The notes under the pieces were generated by a model. That model did no database searches and had not been told where the DNA came from. It saw only the letters and a list, made by a program, of their open reading frames with translations. Source: Nevskiaceae bacterium (GTDB lineage: Bacteria > Pseudomonadota > Gammaproteobacteria > Nevskiales > Nevskiaceae). Taken from it: a DNA stretch of 64,000 nt. Positions 38,118-48,260 of the stretch are shown here, one piece after another. The translations under genes were made by a program, and so were the position numbers. The DNA is taken from positions 1 through 64,000 of the forward strand of contig JAKFXK010000029.1 of the NCBI GenBank assembly GCA_021731445.1, given 5' to 3'. Positions within the stretch are counted from its first letter, which is position 1. Each line of letters starts with the position of its first letter.

Positions 38118-39935
38118 TCAGTTGAAGGCGAAGTGATCCACCGGCAGCTTGGTCAGCGACTTGCTGGGCTTCATCATCGAACTCGCGTGGCCCTTGGCGC
38201 GGGGCAGCAGGTGGTCGAAGTAGAAGCGTGCGGTGGCGAGCTTGGCCTTGTAGAACTCCTTGCTCTCAATGCCGCCGTGGGCGATTTTTTCGCTGGCGAT
38301 GGAGGCTTGCAGCGCCCAGAAGTAGGCCATCATCACGTAGCCGGAATACATCAAAAAGTGATGGCTTGCCGCACTCACCACGTCACGATCCTTGCGGGCG
38401 GCGAGCATGATGCGCATGGTCAGCACGTTCCACTCTGCCGCGTACTTGGCGAGGGTGGTGGCATAGGGGCGCAGGCGCGCATCACGCAGGTGATTGACGG
38501 CGAAATTGGCGATCTGCCCGGTGAATTCGCGCACGCACTTGCCTCGCGTGGTGAGCAGCACCTTGCGGCCCAGCAAGTCCAGCGCCTGGATGCCGGTGGT
38601 GCCCTCATACAGCGTGGCGATGCGCGCGTCGCGCGCGATCTGTTCCATACCGTGCTCCTTGATATAGCCGTGGCCGCCGAACACCTGCATGCCGATGTTC
38701 GCGCTCTCAAGGCCCATCTCAGTGAGAAAGCCCTTGAGGATCGGCGTGAAGAAGCCGAGCTTGTCATCCCACAGCTTGTATTTGGCCTCGTCGTTTTCGA
38801 GGATGCCGTTGACCATGTGATCGGCGTACTGCGCGGCGAAATAGAGCATCGCGCGGCCGCCTTCGGCGACGGCTTTCTGCGTCAGCAACATGCGGCGCAC
38901 GTCGGCGTGGTGGATGATCGCGTCGGCCACTTTCTCCGGCTCCTTCTTGCCGCTGAGCGCGCGCATGGAGCGGCGCTCCTTGGCGTAGGCGAGCGCGCCC
39001 TGGAACGAGAGTTCAGCATGCGCCACGCCCTGAACGGCGGTACCGAGGCGGGCGGTGTTCATGAAAGTGAACATCGCCTCCAGCCCCTTGTTGGGTGTGG
39101 CGATCAGATAGCCGGTGCTCTGCTCGAAGTTGATGACGGCGGTGGCCGAGGCCTTGATGCCCATCTTGTGTTCGAGCGAGGAGCAGACGACATGATTGCT
39201 GCCATCGAGTGAGCCATCGGCATTCACTTTCATCTTCGGGATGATGAAGAGGGAAATGCCGCGCGTGCCGGGGGGGGCATCCGGCAGGCGGGCGAGCACG
39301 ATGTGGACGATATTCTCGGTCAGGTCATGGTCGCCTGACGAGATGAATATCTTGGTGCCGGTGACGCTGTAGCTGCCATCGGCATTCGGCTCGGCCTTGG
39401 TCTTCACCTGGCCGAGATCGGTGCCGCACTGCGGCTCGGTGAGGCACATGGTGCCCATCCAGCGGCCTTCGGTGAGCGGCGGCATGTAGATGTTTTTAAG
39501 CTCGGTGGAGGCGTGTTGCAGAATCGTGTTCATCGCCCCCAGCGACAGGCCGGGATACATGGTGAACGACCAGTTGGCGGTGCCCATCATCTCGCTCTTG
39601 ACCAGACCCAGTGACATCGGCAGACCCTGGCCACCGTATTCCGTGGGGTGGGAGAGACCCTGCCAGCCGCCGGCAACGAACTCGTCATAGGCCTCCTTGA
39701 AGCCTTTGGGTGTCGTGACCTTGCCGTCTTTCAGATGGCAGCCTTCTTCGTCGCCGCTGAGATTCAAGGGCGAGAGCGTCTGCTCGCAGAATTGCGCGCA
39801 GGCATCGAGGATCGCATCGACGGTGTCTTTGTCCGCGTCCTTGCCGTTGGCGAGGCCCGCGTAGTGCGCAGGGAAGTCGAACACCTCGTTCATCAGAAAG
39901 CGCTTGTCGCGCAAGGGGGCTTTGTAGGCAGGCAT
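38118..39935 (-). CDS. Acyl-CoA dehydrogenase, C-terminally extended type
   Basis: MCLTEPQCGTDLGQVKTKA; GTKIFISSGDHDLTENIVH; FGGHGYIKEHGMEQIARDARIATLYEGTTGIQALDLLGRK. Confidence 0.95.
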   Translation of the reverse strand: MPAYKAPLRDKRFLMNEVFDFPAHYAGLANGKDADKDTVDAILDACAQFCEQTLSPLNLSGDEEGCHLKDGKVTTPKGFKEAYDEFVAGGWQGLSHPTEYGGQGLPMSLGLVKSEMMGTANWSFTMYPGLSLGAMNTILQHASTELKNIYMPPLTEGRWMGTMCLTEPQCGTDLGQVKTKAEPNADGSYSVTGTKIFISSGDHDLTENIVHIVLARLPDAPPGTRGISLFIIPKMKVNADGSLDGSNHVVCSSLEHKMGIKASATAVINFEQSTGYLIATPNKGLEAMFTFMNTARLGTAVQGVAHAELSFQGALAYAKERRSMRALSGKKEPEKVADAIIHHADVRRMLLTQKAVAEGGRAMLYFAAQYADHMVNGILENDEAKYKLWDDKLGFFTPILKGFLTEMGLESANIGMQVFGGHGYIKEHGMEQIARDARIATLYEGTTGIQALDLLGRKVLLTTRGKCVREFTGQIANFAVNHLRDARLRPYATTLAKYAAEWNVLTMRIMLAARKDRDVVSAASHHFLMYSGYVMMAYFWALQASIASEKIAHGGIESKEFYKAKLATARFYFDHLLPRAKGHASSMMKPSKSLTKLPVDHFAFN

Positions 39936-40042
39936 GGGGAGACCTCAAAATGGAAAATGGGTGAACGAGTGTAAGCAGTTATGCATACAACTGTCTACGT
40001 GCCGCCCGCAAACAATCGCCAACACGCATATACAGGGCTTGC

Positions 40043-40453
40043 TCACGGTTGAGCCGGGCGTTCAAGCCTGCGCCAACAACGGGAGTTTGGGCTTGAGGCG
40101 ATCACTGCGCTCCGCCCGAACTGCCGCATCACATCGGCCGGCACGGCGCTGTCGCATACCGCACGCACCGTGGCAGTGTGCTGCTCGGCCGCGAGCATGG
40201 CGATCTCGCCGATAGTTTCCAGCGCGCCGATCTCGCCCAGCGCCCGCTCAACGTTCTCGCTGCCGCCGCAGGGGTGCAGCCGTCCGACGCCGATCACGCT
40301 GACCGCATCACCTTTGCAGAACAGGGTTTTGCCGGTATGCAGCAGGCGCAGATGGCAGTACTGCGCGAAACTCTCCAGCACGGCCTGAGGCAGGCCCTGA
40401 AAGGTCTTGGTGCGGGCCAGCACGGCGGTGGTCTGCGGGGGGTGTTCGGACAT
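40043..40453 (-). pseudogene. Truncated/decayed cyclic-nucleotide-binding-domain protein
   Basis: LFCKGDAVSVIGVGRLHPC...ERALGEIGALETIGEIAMLAAEQHTATVRAVCDSAVPADVMRQF resembles a CNMP domain, compressed around the S(Y)VVxxGRL segment, with no recognisable output domain downstream. Confidence 0.5.
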
Positions 40454-40653
40454 GCGTTTTTAAGTCTTCCTGATGGCAGTCTAGACCGGACTCTGAAAGG
40501 TTTGTCCGCCTGCCGGCGCATGGGGCTCACTCAGGTCAAACCCTTGATGCAGGCCTGCAGAAAAGTGCGGCGGACAAAACATTTCCGGAAGGGTCTATCC
40601 GCGACCGAAACCTTACAATCTGCGCCCCCGCAGATCGTCAAAAGCCAAGCACC

Positions 40654-42333
40654 ATGTCTGAACCGCTCAACAAGAACTCCAAGACCATCACCGCCGGCAT
40701 TGCCCGCAGCCCCAACCGCGCCATGCTGCGTGCGGTCGGGTTTGGCGACAACGATTTCCAGAAGCCTATCGTCGGCGTTGCCAACGGGCACTCGACCATG
40801 AACCCCTGCAATGCGGGCATCCAGCCGCTCGCCGATGCAGCCTGTGCGGCTCTGAAGAAGGCAGGGGCGATGCCGCAGACCTTTGGCTTTCCCACCGTCA
40901 CCGATGGCATCAGCATGGGTACCGAGGGGATGAAGTTCTCGCTGGTGTCGCGCGAGGTCATCGCCGATGCCATCGAGACGGCGGTATCGAGCCAGTGCAT
41001 GGACGGCGTGCTGGTGGTCGGTGGCTGTGACAAGAACATGCCGGGCGCGATGATCGGCATGTTGCGCATGAACCTGCCGGGCGTCTTCGTTTATGCCGGC
41101 ACCATCAAGCCCGGCAGCTGGAAGGGCGTACCGCTCACCGTGGTTTCTTCCTTCGAGGCGGTCGGCAGTTTTCAGGCGGGCAAGATGAGTGAGGAGGATT
41201 TTCTCGGCATCGAGAAAAACGCCTGTCCCAGCGTTGGTGCCTGCGGCGGCATGTACACCGCCAACACCATGTCGTCCTCCTTCGAGGCGCTGGGCATGTC
41301 TCTGCTGGGTTCGAGCCAGATGGCTTCGCCCGACGCCGAGAAGGCCGACTCCGCCGCCGATTCGGCACGTGTGCTGGTGCAGGCAATCCAGAAAGACATC
41401 AAGCCGCGCGATGTGGTGACCCGCAAGGCCATCGAGAACGCCATCGCGCTGGTGATGGCCACTGGCGGCTCCACCAATGCGGTGCTGCACTTCCTTGCTA
41501 TCGCTCACGCCGCAGAGGTGCCGTTCGTGCTCGACGACATCGAGACCATCCGCCTGCGCACGCCGGTGCTCTGCGACTTGAAGCCCAGCGGCAAGTATGT
41601 GGCGGTGGACTTTCACCGCGCCGGCGGCGTGCCACAGGTCTTGAAGATGTTGCTGGTCAAAGGCCTGCTGCACGGCGATGCGCTGACCATCACGGGCGAG
41701 ACGATGGCCGAGGCCCTCGCCAGCGTGCCGGCCGAGCCGCGCAGGGATCAGGACGTGATCCGCCCTTTCGACAAGCCCATGTATGCGCAGGGACACCTCG
41801 CGGTGCTCAAGGGCAATCTCTCGCCCGAAGGCGCAGTGGCGAAGATCACGGGCCTCAAGAACCCCGTCATCACCGGCCCGGCGCGCGTGTTCGACAGCGA
41901 GGACGCCTGCATGGCCGCGATCATGGCCGATGCAATCCAGCACGGCGACGTGCTGGTGATCCGGTACGAGGGGCCAAAGGGGGGCCCCGGAATGCGCGAG
42001 ATGCTCGCCCCCACGGCCATGCTGATCGGCAAGGGTTTTGGCGAGACGGTTGGCCTCATCACCGATGGCCGTTTCAGCGGCGGCACGTGGGGCATGGTGG
42101 TGGGCCATGTCTCGCCGGAGGCTTTCGTCGGCGGCACGATTGGCCTGGTAGAAGAGGGCGACTCGATCACCATCGACGCTCGCCAATTGCTGCTGCAACT
42201 CAATGTTGCAGACGATGTGCTGACTGCCCGCAGGGCCAAGTGGGTGCAGCCTGCATTGCGCTATCCGCGTGGGGTGCTGGGCAAGTTCGCCCGGCTGGTC
42301 AGCTCGGCCAGCAGGGGTGCAGTCACCGATTGA
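40654..42333 (+). CDS. ilvD: Dihydroxy-acid dehydratase
   Basis: [74 protein letters not shown]. Confidence 0.97.
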   Translation: MSEPLNKNSKTITAGIARSPNRAMLRAVGFGDNDFQKPIVGVANGHSTMNPCNAGIQPLADAACAALKKAGAMPQTFGFPTVTDGISMGTEGMKFSLVSREVIADAIETAVSSQCMDGVLVVGGCDKNMPGAMIGMLRMNLPGVFVYAGTIKPGSWKGVPLTVVSSFEAVGSFQAGKMSEEDFLGIEKNACPSVGACGGMYTANTMSSSFEALGMSLLGSSQMASPDAEKADSAADSARVLVQAIQKDIKPRDVVTRKAIENAIALVMATGGSTNAVLHFLAIAHAAEVPFVLDDIETIRLRTPVLCDLKPSGKYVAVDFHRAGGVPQVLKMLLVKGLLHGDALTITGETMAEALASVPAEPRRDQDVIRPFDKPMYAQGHLAVLKGNLSPEGAVAKITGLKNPVITGPARVFDSEDACMAAIMADAIQHGDVLVIRYEGPKGGPGMREMLAPTAMLIGKGFGETVGLITDGRFSGGTWGMVVGHVSPEAFVGGTIGLVEEGDSITIDARQLLLQLNVADDVLTARRAKWVQPALRYPRGVLGKFARLVSSASRGAVTD

Positions 42334-42412
42334 AGATACGTCTGTTCATCCACGGTGTGCGAGGCTCTGTTAAGACTGCCAGCACGTTTCAACTTTCCAG
42401 AGGAGTGACACC

Positions 42413-42925
42413 ATGGGTCTATTCAAATTCGTGAAATCCATCGGCGAGAAAATCGGCGGTGCGAAGGTCGATGCAGGTGGTTTGAGCACCTATGTCAGGG
42501 CATTGGGCCTGCCGGTCGAGAAGCTGCTGCTGTCGGTGAGCGAAGACCAGGAGACGGTGGATGTGTTCGGCTACGTGCCCGATCTGGCCGTGAAGGAAAA
42601 ACTCATCCTTGCCATCGGCAACTGTCAGGGCGTGGGCAAGGTCAACGATCACATCCGTATCGGTCCTGCGCCTGCACCCCTCAATGTCGCGCCGGTACCG
42701 ACCACGGTTGCCCAAGCTGTCGCGGCCGAGCCTGTGGTGCCGGAAGTGCCGCCGACTTCGGTGTTCTATACCGTGGAGAAGGGTGACACCCTGAGCAAGA
42801 TCGCCAAGCAGCAGTACGGCAATGCCAATGCCTACAACGCCATCTTCGAGGCCAACAAGCCGATGCTCAAGCACCCCGACAAAATCTATCCGGGGCAGGT
42901 GCTGCGCATCCCGCCCAAGGAGTAA
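42413..42925 (+). CDS. BON + LysM domain protein (Kbp/YgaU-like)
   Basis: BON-like LSVSEDQETVDVFGYVPDLAVKEKLILAIGNCQGVGKVNDHI; LysM FYTVEKGDTLSKIAKQQYGNANAYNAIFEANKPMLKHPDKIYPGQVLRIP. Confidence 0.9.
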   Translation: MGLFKFVKSIGEKIGGAKVDAGGLSTYVRALGLPVEKLLLSVSEDQETVDVFGYVPDLAVKEKLILAIGNCQGVGKVNDHIRIGPAPAPLNVAPVPTTVAQAVAAEPVVPEVPPTSVFYTVEKGDTLSKIAKQQYGNANAYNAIFEANKPMLKHPDKIYPGQVLRIPPKE

Positions 42926-42943
42926 GGGCTGCAAAAACGAAAA

Positions 42944-42960
42944 GCCCCGCATTGCGGGGC
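42944..42960. terminator. Bidirectional rho-independent terminator between convergent genes
   Basis: AAAAGCCCCGC-ATT-GCGGGGCTTTTTTT. Confidence 0.85.
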
Positions 42961-42976
42961 TTTTTTTGGTGATGGG

Positions 42977-43903
42977 TTATTTGCCGACCCAGCCGTTGAT
43001 GGTGAAGCGGCTGTCCATGAACTTGAGGCTGGGGCAGCTCACCCTTGTCACCTCATGCATCTCCTGCGAGGCGAAGAAGACGATGCTGTTATCCATCGGC
43101 TGGATGGTGCGGTAGGTCTCCGCCGCATAGTGGTAGCCGCCTTTCACCTTGTGGTCGTACACCAAGAGCTCACCGCCGGTGAAGTTCTTCGGCTGGTCGT
43201 GGAAGTAGTAGACGAAGGTCAGCACGCGATGGGCGGTATCCGCCGAGCCGTTGTCGTTGTGCACCTTGTAGAAGTTGTCGTCATTGTGCGCGGTGAGCTG
43301 CGCCTCGATGCTGCCCTTGGGGATGTCGTTGATCTTCAGCGCCTGGCACACCGCCGGCAGCAGCTGGCGGATCTTGCTGCGCATCATCTCGTCGAAGGGT
43401 GCGAAGTTGTAGAGCACCGAGGAGGCACGGTAGTTGTCGCGCTTAGTCGAGGTGGTAGTGCCGACGAAACTCGTCTCGCTGCGGCGCACGAAAGCCAGCA
43501 GCTTGGCATGGTCGTCCGGGCTGAACACATCCGGCACCTGTGCGCAGGTGACGAGCGTGATGCCGTCCGGCTCGCCGGGGACGAGCACGCCGACGGGGGC
43601 TTCCACCGCCGGAGGGGCCGCGACTTGCGCGATGGCGGGCGGCGCTGTGAGGGTGATCTGCTCCGGCTCGGTCAACAGGCCAATCAACCGCGAGGCTGGG
43701 ATGGTGAGTGTCACCTCCGGGCGCAGCGGCAAATCCAGCAGGGTGCCGGGCGCGAGCTCGCCAGCGAGTGCGGCGCGCAGCTGGTGGTGCAGGGGGCTGT
43801 AGTGCTCGACAAACAGCGATTCGCCACCGCCGCCTTCAAGCAGCACGGTGAGTTTCTGGCGGACGGGGACTAGGGTGGGGGAGCCGACTTCGATCTTGGG
43901 CAT
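42977..43903 (-). CDS. 2OG-Fe(II) oxygenase (prolyl hydroxylase-like), paralog A
   Basis: HNDNGSADTAHRVLTFVYYFHDQPKNFTGGELLVYDHKV...IQPMDNSIVFFASQEMHEVTRVSC...SRFTINGWV. Confidence 0.85.
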   Translation of the reverse strand: MPKIEVGSPTLVPVRQKLTVLLEGGGGESLFVEHYSPLHHQLRAALAGELAPGTLLDLPLRPEVTLTIPASRLIGLLTEPEQITLTAPPAIAQVAAPPAVEAPVGVLVPGEPDGITLVTCAQVPDVFSPDDHAKLLAFVRRSETSFVGTTTSTKRDNYRASSVLYNFAPFDEMMRSKIRQLLPAVCQALKINDIPKGSIEAQLTAHNDDNFYKVHNDNGSADTAHRVLTFVYYFHDQPKNFTGGELLVYDHKVKGGYHYAAETYRTIQPMDNSIVFFASQEMHEVTRVSCPSLKFMDSRFTINGWVGK

Positions 43904-43909
43904 GTTGGA

Positions 43910-44734
43910 CTAAGCGGGGTAGAGCCTGAAAAACCGACGCGCATTGTCGGCTGTTTTCCGTGCAATCGCATCCCCCGTCTCGCCGCGTAGTGTCCCCAGC
44001 GCTTCGGCGACCCAGGGGAGATACGCAGGTTCGTTGCGGCGGCCATCAATGCCGGGCTTGTCGCTGTGGAGGCTCGAAGGGCGCTGACTGCGGGGGACAT
44101 TGCTGGGCAGGAGGTAAGGCGCGTCGGTTTCGATCATCAGGCGCTCGATGGGGATGTGCGGCACCAGGGCGCGTAGGCTGCTGCCGCGCCGGGCATCGCA
44201 GACCCAGCCGGTGATGCCGATGTGGCAATCGAGGGCGATATAGCTCTCCATCGCTTCGTGGGTGTCGGTGAAGCAATGCACGCAGGCATCGACGAGGCTT
44301 GGGCGGTATTCGCTGAGGATGGCCAGGAAATCTTCATGCGCGCCGCGCTGGTGCAGGAACACGGGCCTCCTCAACTCCACGGCGAGTTGCAGCTGCGCGA
44401 TGAAGACCCGGCGCTGTACCTCGCGCGGAGAGAGGTCGCGGTAGTAGTCCAGCCCGCATTCGCCCAGGCTCACCAGCTGCGGCAGCGTGGCGAGCTGACG
44501 GATGAGGCGCGCGTCTTCGTCATTCCAGTCCGCCGCATGGTGGGGATGCACGCCAGCGGTGCAGCTCAGGCGCGCAGGGTCTTCAGCCGCCAGCAGCGAT
44601 ACCGCCTGGTTGGAGCGGCGGCAGGAGCCGGTGAGCACGATGTGCTGCACTCCCGCAGCCCAGGCACGTTGCAGCAGTTGCGGATAGTCGAGGCTAAAGC
44701 TCTCGTGGGCGAGGTTGGCACCAATATCAATCAT
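43910..44734 (-). CDS. TatD family hydrolase
   Basis: MIDIGANLAHESF; GVHPHHAADW; SLGECGLDYYRD; VFLHQRGAHEDF; IETDAPYLLP. Confidence 0.9.
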   Translation of the reverse strand: MIDIGANLAHESFSLDYPQLLQRAWAAGVQHIVLTGSCRRSNQAVSLLAAEDPARLSCTAGVHPHHAADWNDEDARLIRQLATLPQLVSLGECGLDYYRDLSPREVQRRVFIAQLQLAVELRRPVFLHQRGAHEDFLAILSEYRPSLVDACVHCFTDTHEAMESYIALDCHIGITGWVCDARRGSSLRALVPHIPIERLMIETDAPYLLPSNVPRSQRPSSLHSDKPGIDGRRNEPAYLPWVAEALGTLRGETGDAIARKTADNARRFFRLYPA

Positions 44735-44814
44735 GCAGTGGAGGGCGAGGTGCCGACTTGGAGGCGTGGATGGGATTGCCTATTGTGTGCGACCTGCTGC
44801 CCACTGATCGAGCC

Positions 44815-45531
44815 ATGAGCCTCCCCGCCGCGCATATCACCATCAGCCCGCAAGCTGCTGACACCCTGCTGGTGCGGGCTTTGCAGATGGCCTTCGAGCA
44901 GGCTTGTGGCGAAGAGACGCGGCTCTCTGCAGCGGTGGAGGCGATGGAGGGCATGTCCGGTCGCCGCTACCGGCGCTTCATCAACAGCCTAGTGTCGAAA
45001 GTAGCGCAGCCACGCTACCTGGAAGTGGGCAGCTGGATGGGATCGACACTGTGTGCGGCGATCCATGGCAACCGCCTGCGCGCTTTTGCCATCGACAACT
45101 GGTCGATGTTCGGCGGCCCCTTGCAGGCGTTTTTGCGCAATGTGGCGGACTGCGATTCGGCCAATGCCGATTTCAACATGCTCACCGCAGACTTCCGCGC
45201 GGTGGATTTCGCAAGGCTGGGTTGTTTCAACGTCTATCTGTTCGACGGCCCGCACGAGCGGCAGGATCAGTACGATGGCGTGGTGCGCGCACAGCCTGCG
45301 CTGGACGAAGAGTTCGTGCTCGTTGTCGATGACTGGAACTGGGAGGCCGTGCGCAGTGGCACGTTCGATGCCGTGCGCGATCTCGGCCTGCAAGTGCTGC
45401 TGGGCATCGAGATTCGCACCACGCTGGATGGTAGCCATCCCGCCATCGCCCGCCAGCAGAGTGACTGGCACAACGGCTACTGGCTGGCGGTGCTGCAAAA
45501 GCCGCAGGCGGTGATGCAGCTGATCGTCTAG
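44815..45531 (+). CDS. Class I SAM-dependent methyltransferase-like protein
   Basis: RYLEVGSWMGSTLCAAIHGNRLRAFAIDNW; YLFDGPHERQDQYDGVV; ATG at 44815 chosen. Confidence 0.6.
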   Translation: MSLPAAHITISPQAADTLLVRALQMAFEQACGEETRLSAAVEAMEGMSGRRYRRFINSLVSKVAQPRYLEVGSWMGSTLCAAIHGNRLRAFAIDNWSMFGGPLQAFLRNVADCDSANADFNMLTADFRAVDFARLGCFNVYLFDGPHERQDQYDGVVRAQPALDEEFVLVVDDWNWEAVRSGTFDAVRDLGLQVLLGIEIRTTLDGSHPAIARQQSDWHNGYWLAVLQKPQAVMQLIV

Positions 45532-46460
45532 CTCGCCATATCAGCCTTGCGCGCCGCCCAGCCATTGATGGTGAAGCGGCTGTCGGCAAAAGCCCGACTG
45601 GGGCAGATGACAGGCAGCACCTCGTGCAGTTCGCGCGAGTCGAAGAAGACCAGCGAGTTGTCGAGCGGCTCGATGTCCTTGTAGGTGGCGGCAGCCGTCA
45701 GCAGGCCTTTGTCCACTTGCCGGTCGTGCAGGCGCAGCGCGCCGCCGCTGAAGCTCTTGGGCGAGCGATTGAAGTAGTAGACAAAACTGATGTGGCGCAG
45801 CTTCTGCGCCTCGGAGCCATTGTCGTTGTGCATCTTGTAGAAATGGCCGTCGTTGTGGGCTGTGAGCTGGATTTCGATATCGCCCTCCGGCAGGGTCAGT
45901 TCCAGCTGCGCGGCGACCTTGGGCAGCAGCAGGCGCACGCGATGGCGCAGCAGGTCGTCAAACGGGGGGAAGCTGAAGCACACCAGCGAATCGCGGTAGT
46001 TGGCATAGCCGGTGGTGGTGGTGCTGGTGGCGAACACCTGCCGGTTGCGGCTTGCGAACTGCACCAGTGCGGTGTGCTGTTCGGTGGTCAGCACGTTCTC
46101 GACGCGGATGGCGCGTGCGGTGCTGAAGCCCTCGGCAAAGCCCGTCCCTGCAACACTGATCTGCACTGGCGCGCTGGGCACTGTGATGACGGATGCAGGC
46201 AGCGGCAGCTGGCCGTGGGCGGGCAGGGTGAGCGGCACCGGCGGCTCGGTGATGGCGCCAATGATCTGCGAGGAATGCACGGTGAGCAGGCCAGCACCCT
46301 CGCGGATCGGAATCTCGAAAATCCACGGGCTGGGCAACATGCCGGTGAGGGTGTCGCGCAGCTTGTCGAGGAGGGGGCTGTTGGCCTCGATGGAGAGGCT
46401 TTCACGATGCCCGCCCTGCAACAGCAGGGTGAGCCAGAGGCGCGGTGCTATGGCAGTCAT
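45528..46460 (-). CDS. 2OG-Fe(II) oxygenase (prolyl hydroxylase-like), paralog B
   Basis: HNDNGSEAQKLRHISFVYYFNRSPKSFSGGALRLHDRQV...IEPLDNSLVFFDSRELHEVLPVICP...SRFTINGWA. Confidence 0.85.
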   Translation of the reverse strand: MTAIAPRLWLTLLLQGGHRESLSIEANSPLLDKLRDTLTGMLPSPWIFEIPIREGAGLLTVHSSQIIGAITEPPVPLTLPAHGQLPLPASVITVPSAPVQISVAGTGFAEGFSTARAIRVENVLTTEQHTALVQFASRNRQVFATSTTTTGYANYRDSLVCFSFPPFDDLLRHRVRLLLPKVAAQLELTLPEGDIEIQLTAHNDGHFYKMHNDNGSEAQKLRHISFVYYFNRSPKSFSGGALRLHDRQVDKGLLTAAATYKDIEPLDNSLVFFDSRELHEVLPVICPSRAFADSRFTINGWAARKADMAS

Positions 46461-46479
46461 GTCGGGTTCCGGTGCGGGT

Positions 46480-47421
46480 TCAAATCGATTTGGGCGGTGA
46501 CTGCCCGATGCGGATCAGGATGCCAGCAGCCAGCAGCGCATTGAGGCGGTGTGGCAGCCCGCCCTGGCGCATCAGTTGCGTGTCGTAGAGGCGGGTGGCA
46601 TCGTGAATGCTGCCGCGCACCACCGCCTGGCGGCTTTCTTCCATGATCGGAAACAACTTGCCGATTTCGGCAATGTCGAGCCAGTAGTCGTCGTAGTTAC
46701 CCAGCGTTGCGTACTTGCTGTAGTACCAGTTGAAGCCGCAGTTGGTGTAGTGCAGCACACAGACCTGATGCTCGTAATGGATCATCCCCGCAGGCTGAAA
46801 CTCATGCACGCCGGCCGATTGCTGCGCCCTGCCGTGCAGGTTCACCGCCGCCTTGCCGTTGTAGTAAGCGAGGAAATACCGCTCGCCAAACACGCTGCGG
46901 ACGATGCCCTGTTGCTTCGCGTCCAGCAGCGCGAAGCTGCGCTTGAACAGGGTGACGTCCTCGAAGTAGTTGTCGATGTGCCATGACTCAGGCACGCCCT
47001 CATGATTGCTGAAGCGCACCACGTCGAAGATGGTTTTGCTCTCAAAATATTGCTGCATGTTCTGCCAGGGCGCAGGCAGATGCAGCTTTTCATCGAGATC
47101 GAGGTGGATCAGCCAATCCATGCCCTCGGCGCGCGCCCGGCGCATTGCATAGTCGGTGTTGAGACACTGCCGCGAATAGACCTGGTGGCAGAACTGCTTC
47201 TGGTAGTCCCAGGCCGGTGAGCGCTGCCACTCGGCGTGCAACGCCTCGTCGCGGGCAATCCAGCGCACGCCTGCCAGCTTGAGCGCCTCACAGGCGGCAA
47301 GCTCTTTTTGGTCATCGACGAACAGGTAGAAGTGCTCGATGCCAAGGCTCTGGTGCCACTCCACCCAGCTGCGCAGCACCGGCAGGGCGGCGGCGAAGGT
47401 AGAGACGAGGACGAGCTGCAT
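46480..47421 (-). CDS. GT92/DUF23-like glycosyltransferase
   Basis: VLVSTFAAALPVLRSWVEWHQSLGIEHFYLFVDDQK; MDWLIHLDLDEKLHL; start MQLVL at 47421. Confidence 0.7.
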   Translation of the reverse strand: MQLVLVSTFAAALPVLRSWVEWHQSLGIEHFYLFVDDQKELAACEALKLAGVRWIARDEALHAEWQRSPAWDYQKQFCHQVYSRQCLNTDYAMRRARAEGMDWLIHLDLDEKLHLPAPWQNMQQYFESKTIFDVVRFSNHEGVPESWHIDNYFEDVTLFKRSFALLDAKQQGIVRSVFGERYFLAYYNGKAAVNLHGRAQQSAGVHEFQPAGMIHYEHQVCVLHYTNCGFNWYYSKYATLGNYDDYWLDIAEIGKLFPIMEESRQAVVRGSIHDATRLYDTQLMRQGGLPHRLNALLAAGILIRIGQSPPKSI

Positions 47422-47440
47422 GGGGAAGATGCCGTTCAAA

Positions 47441-47468
47441 AAAATAGGGAGCCGATGCTCCCTATTTT
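47441..47468 (-). terminator. Rho-independent terminator for the Pro-rich secreted protein gene
   Basis: AAAATAGGGAGC-CGAT-GCTCCCTATTTT perfect 12-bp stem; T-run follows on the minus strand. Confidence 0.8.
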
Positions 47469-47482
47469 GTGCAGTCCAGAAA

Positions 47483-48154
47483 TTATTTGACGATCAACAC
47501 CAGATCGCCCATGCCACCCGTGCCGGCATCGAGCCACTGCTGGTATTCGGGGGTCACGTCGCGCTCCTCGAAATAGCCATTGGAGCCGGCAAATGGCGCT
47601 GGAACAGGCAATCCGCCGCCAGAGGGGGCCGGAACCGGCAATCCGCCACCGGAAGGGGCCGGAATGGGCAGCCCACCCGGTGCCGGCGTGGGCGAGGGCG
47701 TAGGGGTTGCCGGCGTGGGCGAGGGCGTGCCCGCAGCATCCGGCGTGTCCGTCTGGTTGATCACTTCGGAAATCGTGTAGCCGATGCCCGCGACACCCAG
47801 CGCCAGCAGGCCGTAATCCACCGCCGTATAAGTGGTGCCTGCAGCCGCCTCGCCTTCCGCCTGTTGCAGCGTCATGCGGCGGGCAAACGGCATGCCGTTC
47901 ATCCAGGCATTGAGAAATCCCTTGCGGTCAAAGTCCACCTGCGCCGCAGGCACGCCGGGCAGGTGACTGTCGCGGCGGTCGTAATCGAGCGCAAAGCCAT
48001 ACTGCATCGGGGTGTTGCGCTGTGCCGCACTTTCGTCAAAGCCCAGCCGCCAGTAGAGCTTTGCTTCGCCGACGCCGGAGTCGATGCCCGCAGCCATGGC
48101 TGTGGTGGCACCGCTGAGCAGCAGGGCTGTAGATGTTTGTGCGAGCTTCCGCAT
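47483..48154 (-). CDS. Secreted protein with Pro/Gly/Thr-rich low-complexity linker
   Basis: MRKLAQTSTALLLSGATTAMA signal peptide; GTPSPTPATPTPSPTPAPGGLPIPAPSGGGLPVPAPSGGGLPVPAP. Confidence 0.7.
   Translation of the reverse strand: MRKLAQTSTALLLSGATTAMAAGIDSGVGEAKLYWRLGFDESAAQRNTPMQYGFALDYDRRDSHLPGVPAAQVDFDRKGFLNAWMNGMPFARRMTLQQAEGEAAAGTTYTAVDYGLLALGVAGIGYTISEVINQTDTPDAAGTPSPTPATPTPSPTPAPGGLPIPAPSGGGLPVPAPSGGGLPVPAPFAGSNGYFEERDVTPEYQQWLDAGTGGMGDLVLIVK
47601..47690. repeat. In-frame tandem repeat (30-bp unit, about 2.7-3 copies)
   Basis: GGAACAGGCAATCCGCCGCCAGAGGGGGCC / GGAACCGGCAATCCGCCACCGGAAGGGGCC / GGAATGGGCAGCCCACCCGGTGCCGG; an adjacent 20-bp direct repeat GCCGGCGTGGGCGAGGGCGT at 47682 and 47709. 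Confidence 0.85.
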
Positions 48155-48260
48155 GATTTCTCCTGAACCGTCTGAATGTCCGTTTCGCAACTTCTTATGA
48201 TTTTGCTGGCTGGCAGACTATAAGGGCCTGCATTCTCTGCACACAAGGTCTGCCTTGCAC

